Positions 8,034 through 13,881 of a stretch of 24,211 bases of DNA are shown piece after piece; within the stretch, counting starts at the first letter, position 1, and each line of letters starts with the position of its first letter. Below the pieces are notes generated by a model, which was not told where the DNA came from, did not search any database, and worked only from the letters and a program-made list of their open reading frames with translations. The position numbers and the translations under genes are program-made. The stretch comes from Methanobacteriota archaeon (GTDB lineage: Archaea > Thermoplasmatota > Thermoplasmata > RBG-16-68-12), in contig VBLR01000117.1 of the NCBI GenBank assembly GCA_005878665.1, forward strand, positions 1-24,211. Reading direction: 5' to 3'.

Positions 8034-8807
8034 ATGGAGCCAACAGGTCTCGCCCGCTTCCTTTTCGAACTCGCCTCTGACGAACGACTCGGCATCTTGC
8101 AGGCAATCGATGAGAGACCGCTCCGGCACGGGCAAATTGCGCGGGACCTGCGGATGACCGACTCCGAGACGACCCGGCACCTCAACCGCCTCGCTTCCGC
8201 GGGTCTGGTGACGAAGAATCCTCGGAGCGAATACGAGCTCACGAACCTGGCCCGCCTCGTATCCGTGGGCTTCCCATTCTTCCGCTTCCTGGTGACGAAT
8301 CGGGAGTTCATTCTGAAGCACAATGTGCGGGCGCTCCCCCCGGAGTTTGTGGATCGGCTCGGCGCCCTGGGTGAAGGTACATTCGTTACCGGGATGTACG
8401 ACGTCGCCGCGACCCAGGAGCGCTACCTGCGGGCCGTGAAGCAACGCATCTGGGTCCTGACGGACCAGATGTTCGAGCAGGCCGTCCCGATCATGCGGGA
8501 AAAGGCCGCCTCCGGTGCCGATGTCCGGGTCATCCGGTCCCACGAAGGGTTCGGGCGCGGGACGGCTCTCCTTCCCTCGGTCGAGAGAAACTACCCGGTG
8601 CGCCTCGTCGAGGAGACCCGGATCTTCCTGGCGGTCCTCGACGACCTCGCGGGCATCTCCTTCCCGACGGTCGACGGCAAGATCGACATGGAGGCGATGC
8701 TTCTCCTCAGTGACCCGGTCGGATATCGATGGTCCGCGGATCTGTTCACGCACCTCTGGAATGGGGCTCGGGAATGGCTTGGCCCCTCGGCGACTCGTGA
8801 CCGGTAG
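8034..8807 (+). CDS. Winged-helix regulator with FilR1 (DUF1724) domain
   Basis: An archaeal transcription regulator of 257 residues. Residues 1-80 form an ArsR-like winged helix (LARFLFELASDERLGILQAI, then the recognition helix region DSETTRHLNRLASAGLVTKN and the wing SEYELTN). The rest matches the FilR1/DUF1724 effector domain of archaeal regulators, with REFILKHNVRALPPEFVDRLG, then a pattern of alternating strands (IWVLTDQMFEQAVPIM, GADVRVIRS) and VRLVEETRIFLAVLDDLAGISFP. The domain was first noted in methanogens and is largely archaeal. The gene is divergent from the MFS exporter, which makes it the likely local repressor or activator of that gene (inference). The ATG at 8034 is supported by the TATA-like box 27 bases upstream. 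Confidence 0.9.
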   Translation: MEPTGLARFLFELASDERLGILQAIDERPLRHGQIARDLRMTDSETTRHLNRLASAGLVTKNPRSEYELTNLARLVSVGFPFFRFLVTNREFILKHNVRALPPEFVDRLGALGEGTFVTGMYDVAATQERYLRAVKQRIWVLTDQMFEQAVPIMREKAASGADVRVIRSHEGFGRGTALLPSVERNYPVRLVEETRIFLAVLDDLAGISFPTVDGKIDMEAMLLLSDPVGYRWSADLFTHLWNGAREWLGPSATRDR

Positions 8808-8812
8808 AGACT

Positions 8813-8833
8813 CGTGGGAGTCCCGCGCCCACG
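8813..8833 (+). terminator. Stem-loop just after the FilR1 regulator stop
   Basis: CGTGGG and CCCACG (8813-8818 and 8828-8833) pair with a nine-base loop, starting six bases after the stop at 8807. A CTTTT stretch follows some 40 bases on. Archaeal termination depends mainly on T-runs, so the role is uncertain. Confidence 0.25.
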
Positions 8834-8889
8834 ATGATGTCGGTCGGTTCTGGCAGATCCACCCTTTTGTCGACCTCTCTTGAATATTG

Positions 8890-8897
8890 TTATATAG
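8890..8897 (+). promoter_or_regulatory. Strong TATA box of the VOC gene
   Basis: TTATATAG is a near-consensus archaeal TATA element, standing out in GC-rich surroundings. Transcription would start near 8920, leaving a 13-base leader. That leader contains GAGGAG (8922-8927), a good Shine-Dalgarno sequence five bases before the ATG at 8933. One of the few genes here with a clear leader plus ribosome binding site. Confidence 0.7.
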
Positions 8898-8932
8898 TCC
8901 TGCCAGTTTCGTCGGGCCGAAGAGGAGTCGCA

Positions 8933-9316
8933 ATGGCAGACCCACCGAAAACCGGAAGCATCGTGCACGTCGAGTTCCATGTGAAGGAACCGAAGAAAGT
9001 TGAGAAATTCTACGCCACCGTGTTCGGCTGGAAATTCCAGGCCGTCCCGGGCATCGACTACTCGCTGTTCGAGGCGCCGAGCGGCCCGGGCGGCGGCGTC
9101 GGGGGACTGCAACCGGGCAACTGGCAGCCGGGAGTCATCAACTATCTGTCCGTCCCGTCGGTCGACGAATATCAGGAGAAAGTCAAGAAGGCCGGCGGGA
9201 AGATCCTGATGCCCAAGGCCGATGTCATGGGCCAGGGCTGGTTCGCCATTTTCGAGGACCCCTCGGGCACCCGGATGGCCTTGTGGCAGCAGAATCCGAA
9301 CGCACCACGGGTGTAG
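8933..9316 (+). CDS. VOC-family (glyoxalase/bleomycin-resistance-like) protein
   Basis: A 127-residue single-module VOC protein. It shows two beta-alpha-beta-beta-beta halves: IVHVEFHVKEPKKVEKFYATVFGWKF, then YSLFEAPSGPGGGVGGL in the first; INYLSVPSVDEYQEKVKKAGGK, then WFAIFEDPSGTRMALWQ in the second. The pattern is typical of the VOC subgroup annotated as glyoxalase-like, with a potential metal-ligand His in the first strand and a Glu in FEDPSG. The substrate cannot be assigned; glyoxalase I, dioxygenase or antibiotic-binding roles are all possible in the superfamily. The ATG at 8933 is chosen over in-frame upstream codons because the TATA box and the GAGGAG element both fit it. First of four same-strand small genes. 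Confidence 0.92.
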   Translation: MADPPKTGSIVHVEFHVKEPKKVEKFYATVFGWKFQAVPGIDYSLFEAPSGPGGGVGGLQPGNWQPGVINYLSVPSVDEYQEKVKKAGGKILMPKADVMGQGWFAIFEDPSGTRMALWQQNPNAPRV

Positions 9317-9362
9317 TAGAGGCGAAGTCTCGCACCCTCTGACGTCTGCGGTTAGACGAAAC

Positions 9363-9368
9363 CTTAAG
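9363..9368 (+). promoter_or_regulatory. TATA-like box of msrB
   Basis: CTTAAG (in ACCTTAAGTC) is centred 28 bases before the GTG at 9394. It lies only about 14 bases before the alternative GTG at 9379, which would be upstream of the transcript start. It therefore decides the start. Confidence 0.5.
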
Positions 9369-9393
9369 TCGCGGGAGGGTGCGTCCCATCTTC

Positions 9394-9780
9394 GTGGTGA
9401 CGTTCGACAAGGCGAAGCTCCGGCAACAGCTCACGCCGCTGCAGTACGATGTCTGTATCAACAAAGGAACCGAGCGACCTTTCACCGGAGAATACTGGGA
9501 CAACCACGAGACCGGTGTCTACGCCTGCGTGATCTGTGGGCAGCCGCTCTTCGCGTCGGGGACAAAGTACGATTCCAGAACGGGTTGGCCGAGTTTCTGG
9601 GCGCCGATCCAGAAGGAGACCGTGCGGGAAGAGGAGGACCGCAGCTTGTTCATGCGGCGGACCGAGGTGGAGTGTTCCAAGTGCGGTTCCCACTTGGGGC
9701 ATGTGTTCGAGGATGGCCCCAAACCGACGGGCTTGAGGTACTGCATCAACTCCGCCTCCCTCAGGTTCCATCCCGAATGA
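9394..9780 (+). CDS. msrB: Peptide-methionine (R)-S-oxide reductase MsrB
   Basis: Reduces the R-epimer of methionine sulfoxide in proteins, repairing oxidative damage in the cytosol. All family hallmarks are present: two CxxC pairs for structural zinc (Cys45/Cys48 in CVICG and Cys94/Cys97 in CSKCG), the GTKYDSRTGWPSFWAPI block, SHLGHVFEDGPKPTGLRYCIN with the catalytic Cys117, and a C-terminal ASLRF. No obvious resolving cysteine is seen near the SGTKYDS segment, so recycling may use the 1-Cys route or an external thiol (inference). The length of 128 residues is normal. GTG at 9394 (or 9397) is preferred because the TATA-like box lies 28 bases upstream; a GTG at 9379 would extend the protein by five residues. 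Confidence 0.96.
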   Translation: MVTFDKAKLRQQLTPLQYDVCINKGTERPFTGEYWDNHETGVYACVICGQPLFASGTKYDSRTGWPSFWAPIQKETVREEEDRSLFMRRTEVECSKCGSHLGHVFEDGPKPTGLRYCINSASLRFHPE

Positions 9781-9804
9781 CCCGTCCAAGCCTAGAAATC
9801 AGGC

Positions 9805-10383
9805 GTGAACACAGAAAGGTGTATACACACAACAAAGGTGATCGACGTGCCCGACAAGACAAAGACCGCGAAATCTGCAAATGTGTCGAGACCAAAAATC
9901 ACGTTCGAGCGCACCTTCCGGGCGTCCATGGAGGAGGTGTGGGAGCTCTGGACAACCAAGGGTGGTCTCGAAATGTGGTGGGGCCCCGAAGGATTCACCA
10001 CGGCCGTCAGCAAGCTCGATCTTCGGCCAGGGGGCGAATTCGAGTACGCAATGACTGCGACCAGCCCCGATGCGGTTGAGGCGATGAAGTCCGCCGGACT
10101 CTCACTCACAAGCGTCGCACGCGGGAGATATGCCGAGATCACGCCCCGGCGGCGGCTCGCCTACGTTACCGTGGCCGATTTCATCCCTGGCGTCGCCCCG
10201 TACGAGGTCGCGGCCGTGGTCGAGATCCATCCCGCATCGGGCGGCGTCCGGATGGTTGTCACCGAGGATGCGATGCATGACGACCTGTGGACCCAACGGT
10301 CGATGATGGGGATGAACAGCTCGCTCGACAGACTCACGAAGGTCCTCGACGCGCGCCACGGCCAGCGACGCGCACCCCGGTGA
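9805..10383 (+). CDS. SRPBCC / AHSA1-family protein
   Basis: A helix-grip (START-like) fold protein of the activator-of-Hsp90-ATPase-1-like group. It has ITFERTFRASMEEVWELWT followed by LEMWWGPEGFTT, the family's WW-GP motif, then LDLRPGGEFEYAM, ITPRRRLAYVTVADF and the C-terminal long helix MMGMNSSLDRLTKVL. Such proteins bind hydrophobic ligands in a cavity; in bacteria they are often next to small regulators or VOC proteins. The physiological ligand is unknown. The GTG at 9805 gives 192 residues. The first 30 are polar and not conserved, and TGTATAC at 9820-9826 looks like a promoter element that would favour the in-frame GTG at 9847 (or 9838). The true N-terminus is therefore probably 11-14 residues shorter. 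Confidence 0.88.
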   Translation: MNTERCIHTTKVIDVPDKTKTAKSANVSRPKITFERTFRASMEEVWELWTTKGGLEMWWGPEGFTTAVSKLDLRPGGEFEYAMTATSPDAVEAMKSAGLSLTSVARGRYAEITPRRRLAYVTVADFIPGVAPYEVAAVVEIHPASGGVRMVVTEDAMHDDLWTQRSMMGMNSSLDRLTKVLDARHGQRRAPR

Positions 10384-10545
10384 TCCGGAGAACCGGACAT
10401 CCAGGCGACCGAGAAAGAAATACGTGGACACCGACCGGAGGCTACCCGCCAGGGGCAACGAGGGTACCGCCCCGTTCCTCCGGGGCGACATCGGCAATGG
10501 ATCGGGGAGGTCTGCCCTCGTCGCTCGCGTGCAAATCGGACGTCG

Positions 10546-10550
10546 TTAAG
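10546..10550 (+). promoter_or_regulatory. Possible TATA-like element of the DUF2277 gene
   Basis: TTAAG within GTTAAGTAC is about 50 bases upstream of the ATG at 10599. It would give a leader of about 24 bases containing purine-rich AGGAAGAGAAGG. The roughly 160 bases before it, after the SRPBCC stop, contain nothing I can identify. Confidence 0.3.
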
Positions 10551-10598
10551 TACGGCCTCTGTGTTCGGCATCATCCTGCTACTCAGGAAGAGAAGGCC

Positions 10599-10871
10599 AT
10601 GTGCCGGAACATCAAGACCCTTTTCAACTTCGACCCTCCCGCAACCGATGACGAAGTCCGAGAAGCGTCGCTTCAATTCGTGAGGAAGCTCTCGGGGTTC
10701 CACAAGCCGTCGCAGGCCAACGAGGCGGCGTTTCAGCGCGCCGTGGGAGAAATGACTGCGGCTGCCCGGAAACTGTTGGATACCCTGGTGACTGATGCGG
10801 GGCCGCGCAGTCGCGAGGTGGAAGCCGCGCGGGCTCGCGCCAGAGCCGCGGAAAGATTCGGGAGCTCCTGA
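10599..10871 (+). CDS. DUF2277 protein
   Basis: A 90-residue protein that matches DUF2277 along its whole length. It starts MCRNIKTLFNFDPPATDDEV, continues EASLQFVRKLSGFHKPSQAN and EAAFQRAVGEMTAAARKLLD, and ends in an Arg/Ala-rich helix (REVEAARARARAAERFG). The family is common in Actinobacteria and Proteobacteria, and its function has not been established. The motif MCRNIK at the very start, with its invariant Cys, fixes the ATG at 10599, even though the frame is open much further upstream. AGGAAGAGAAGG before the ATG can act as a ribosome binding site. Last of the run of small same-strand genes after the FilR1 regulator. Confidence 0.9.
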   Translation: MCRNIKTLFNFDPPATDDEVREASLQFVRKLSGFHKPSQANEAAFQRAVGEMTAAARKLLDTLVTDAGPRSREVEAARARARAAERFGSS

Positions 10872-10993
10872 AACGTCCGCGTCTTCGGTGTCGGCACGCC
10901 CGGGCCGAAGTTCCCGGCCCTCGGTTACGTTGACGTCGTGATAGCGACGTGCCAGGGTTGATTACTCAAGACCAAGTTAGACGCCGCACGCAC

Positions 10994-13696
10994 ATGGGAT
11001 CGTCTAGAGCCCCGCGCCGATCCTGCCTCCCCGTGGGACTCGCTCTTCTCCTACTCGGGCTTACGGCGGTCAGCTCCACGGTGCCGACGTCCGTGGCTCC
11101 AAGTATTCACGGCCAAGCAATCGGATCCGTACCGACCGCCGCGGGGTTCTCGTTGCCGGCTCCGACAGGCACTCTTGATGGAATCGGTAAGCTCGGCTCC
11201 CCGATCGTGGGGAAACAGTCCGCCGGGATGAACGCGACACCACCGACGATGGGCTGGAACAGTTGGAACTCATTTGGGTGTCGCGGTCTGACCGAGACGC
11301 TCGTCCGAGAAACCGCGGATGCGATGGTGAATGCCGGCCTACTCGCGGCGGGCTACGACACCCTGACCCTAGACGATTGCTGGTCGGCGGTCTCCCGCGA
11401 CGCCACCGGAAATCTGACGAACGACCCGGTGAAATTCCCCAGCGGGATGAAGGCCATCGGCGACTACATTCACAGCCGAGGCCTACGGTTCGGGATCTAC
11501 GCCTCGATCGGCACGGCCACGTGCACCGGGGGTACGGCCGGCAGCCTGGACCACGAATACCAGGACGTCGACCAGTTCGCCTCCTGGGGCGCGGATTACA
11601 TCAAAGCGGATCGATGCGATGCGAGCGGTTTGGTCCTGAAGGATATCTACGCCCGATGGCGTGATGCGATCGTCGCCTCGGGGCGCCCGATCATCTTGAG
11701 CGCGAGTGACAACACCCCGACCGACGAGCCGTGGGCCTGGGGACCCGTGACGGCGCATCAGTGGCGCATGTCCGGCGACATCTCGGACGACTGGGGGACG
11801 ATGATCGGCATCTTAGACCGCAATTTCGCTCACGCGGCCGCCACGGCGCCCGGGACGTACAACGATCCGGACATGCTCGAGGTCGGTAACGGAGGCATGA
11901 CGGACGCCGAGTATCGGACGCACTTCGGCCTCTGGGCCCTCATGTCGGCACCTCTCATCGCGGGCAACGACGTCCGCAGCATGAGCGACGCGACCCGCAC
12001 GATCCTCACGAACCCCGAGGTGATCGCGGTCGACCAGGACCCACTCGGCTTCCAGGCAACGCTGGCCGTGGATCACGGGAACGGCCTGCAAGTGTGGTTC
12101 AAGCCGCTCGCGGCGACGGGCGCCCGGGCCGTGGGGCTTCTGAACCGCGGCGACGCCACGGCGACAATCACGGTCGATTGGAACGCGATCAACCTCGGCG
12201 CCGGGGACGCCACGGTCCGCGATCTGTCGGCCCATGCGGACCGAGGCTCCTTCAGAGACAATTACAGCGTCAGCGTGGGCCCCCATGAGATGGCGCTGCT
12301 CCGCGTGGTCGGCACCGATCGGGTGGTGAGCGACGGGTTCCTGGGCGATCAGCCATGGACGTACATGGCGAACGAGCTCGGGCCCGTCGAACGAAATGCA
12401 AGCAACGGCGGGAGTGGAACGGGAGATGGCGGCCCGCTCATGCTGAACGGTTCAGTGTACGCGACCGGATTCGGTGCCTACGCCCCGTCCGCCCTCGAGT
12501 TCCGCCCGAACGGAGCGTGCCTCACCTTCACCGCGGACGTCGGGGTCGACGACGAAGTCGGCCGCCTCGGGAGCGTCCTCTTCCAAGTGTGGGGCGACGG
12601 GCGGAAACTCTTTGACGGCGGTGTGATGACCGGGGACACGCCCACCGAGAGCGTCAACGTGAACATCGGGGGCGTCCAGAGTCTGCGCCTGCAGATCGTG
12701 GCCGTCGATTCCACGAGCGAAGATCACGCGGACTGGGCGAACGCCCGAGTCAGTTGCGCGGCCGGTCGGCCTCCGAATGAACCGCCAAATGAACCTCCAA
12801 AGGCAAGTTTCACTGCGACGCCGTCTCACGCGGCACCGTGGACTCTTGTAATCTTCGATGCCGAAACCTCAATGGACCCCGATGGGACAATCATTTCCTA
12901 CGAATGGGATTTCGGCGATGGGTTCAACGGGAACGGGGTCGTTGTGGGCCATGCCTTCGTGCGTTCGGGACGGTTCTCGGTCGTGCTCACGGTCGTCGAT
13001 AATCGCCAGACCGCGAACGCCACGTCGTCCGAAATCACGGTGAACTTTCCTCCGATGGCGGCGTTTTCGGTGAGCGCGAGGGCTGCTCCGTCGGGCTGGC
13101 CGATCCGTTTCGACGCCTCCCTCTCGACGGACTCAGATGGTACGATCGTATCGTACGCTTGGGACTTTGGCGATGGGCAGACGGACATCGGGATATCGGT
13201 CACTCATGCGTATGCGCACAACGGGACGTTCACCGTGCATCTCGCCGTGACCGACGATCTGGGCGCGATCGATCGGGCTGAGGGGTCGATCGAAATTGGA
13301 AACCGAGTTCCCACAATCGTCTCCGCAAGTCCACAGGCATTCGTAGTGATGGGGGCCAACGAGGTGAACACGTTTGTCGTCGTCGCGTCGGATCTCGATG
13401 GCGACCCGCTGACGTATTCATGGATCGTCGACGGCGTACCCGTCAGCGGTTCGTCCTCGTCCTACGCGTTTGTTGCCTCGAACGTCGGGAGCCATGTCGT
13501 CCGGGTCGTTGTCTCGGATGGATATTCCGAGGTCGATGTTGGGTGGGCGATTGAGGTCAGGTCATCCCCACAACCTCCGGGGGCGCATCTTGAACCCGTC
13601 GGTGCGGGTCCGTTCATCGAGGTGTTCTCCGGGATTGCGCTCGCCTCCCTCGGGGTCCTCTTCCTCATCCGAAACTTGCGTCGGCGAGGACGTTGA
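10994..13696 (+). CDS. Secreted, membrane-anchored GH27 alpha-galactosidase with NPCBM and PKD domains
   Basis: Predicted to cleave terminal alpha-galactosyl (or related) residues outside the cell. Residue numbers below count from an in-frame GTG at 10949; the ATG at 10994 (residue 16) is preferred because it directly precedes a signal peptide (RAPRRSCLPVGLALLLLGL). GH27 core at about 97-455: MGWNSWNSFGC, TLDDCW, nucleophile Asp221 in YIKADRCD, acid/base Asp277 in WRMSGDISDDW, then YNDPDMLEVGNGG. The usual KYDNC is here KADRC. An NPCBM carbohydrate-binding module follows at about 458-603, and a Pro/Asn linker (PPNEPPNEPP). Two PKD domains come next (YEWDFGDG and YAWDFGDG), then a third beta-sandwich with DLDGDPLTYSW. 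One C-terminal membrane helix (IEVFSGIALASLGVLFLI) ends in Arg-rich stop-transfer residues. Likely bacterial origin of the catalytic part (inference). Confidence 0.93.
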   Translation: MGSSRAPRRSCLPVGLALLLLGLTAVSSTVPTSVAPSIHGQAIGSVPTAAGFSLPAPTGTLDGIGKLGSPIVGKQSAGMNATPPTMGWNSWNSFGCRGLTETLVRETADAMVNAGLLAAGYDTLTLDDCWSAVSRDATGNLTNDPVKFPSGMKAIGDYIHSRGLRFGIYASIGTATCTGGTAGSLDHEYQDVDQFASWGADYIKADRCDASGLVLKDIYARWRDAIVASGRPIILSASDNTPTDEPWAWGPVTAHQWRMSGDISDDWGTMIGILDRNFAHAAATAPGTYNDPDMLEVGNGGMTDAEYRTHFGLWALMSAPLIAGNDVRSMSDATRTILTNPEVIAVDQDPLGFQATLAVDHGNGLQVWFKPLAATGARAVGLLNRGDATATITVDWNAINLGAGDATVRDLSAHADRGSFRDNYSVSVGPHEMALLRVVGTDRVVSDGFLGDQPWTYMANELGPVERNASNGGSGTGDGGPLMLNGSVYATGFGAYAPSALEFRPNGACLTFTADVGVDDEVGRLGSVLFQVWGDGRKLFDGGVMTGDTPTESVNVNIGGVQSLRLQIVAVDSTSEDHADWANARVSCAAGRPPNEPPNEPPKASFTATPSHAAPWTLVIFDAETSMDPDGTIISYEWDFGDGFNGNGVVVGHAFVRSGRFSVVLTVVDNRQTANATSSEITVNFPPMAAFSVSARAAPSGWPIRFDASLSTDSDGTIVSYAWDFGDGQTDIGISVTHAYAHNGTFTVHLAVTDDLGAIDRAEGSIEIGNRVPTIVSASPQAFVVMGANEVNTFVVVASDLDGDPLTYSWIVDGVPVSGSSSSYAFVASNVGSHVVRVVVSDGYSEVDVGWAIEVRSSPQPPGAHLEPVGAGPFIEVFSGIALASLGVLFLIRNLRRRGR

Positions 13697-13800
13697 AACA
13701 ATCGCGCCCGAGCGATGACCACCAGCCCCAGCCCGCGCGGGGGGCGCGCTCCGCTTTTCGATGCGACGTCGTCGATTCCGAGTGTATCGTGTTATCCCAA

Positions 13801-13811
13801 CCGATTATCGG
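13801..13811. promoter_or_regulatory. Short palindrome upstream of the phosphoesterase gene
   Basis: CCGATTATCGG is an 11-base perfect palindrome about 71 bases before the ATG at 13882. It contains a TTATC core that might serve as a TATA element. GAATAGTAAC at 13828-13837 is another candidate element. The 185-base gap between the two surface-protein genes holds nothing else recognisable. Confidence 0.3.
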
Positions 13812-13881
13812 AACGTGCCGGCGGGGAGAATAGTAACATGAGCGGGACTCCTGATGCTGTGGGCCTCTGGGAAAACACGCA

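Noticed and set aside
6511..8106. A 531-codon minus-strand frame overlapping the MFS gene
   Set aside because: Arg/Pro-rich and without membrane segments; it is the shifted frame of the transporter.
12772..12800. Short tandem repeat (PPNEPPNEPP) as a possible CRISPR-like or satellite repeat
   Set aside because: Two in-frame copies only, coding for a Pro/Asn linker between NPCBM and PKD domains.
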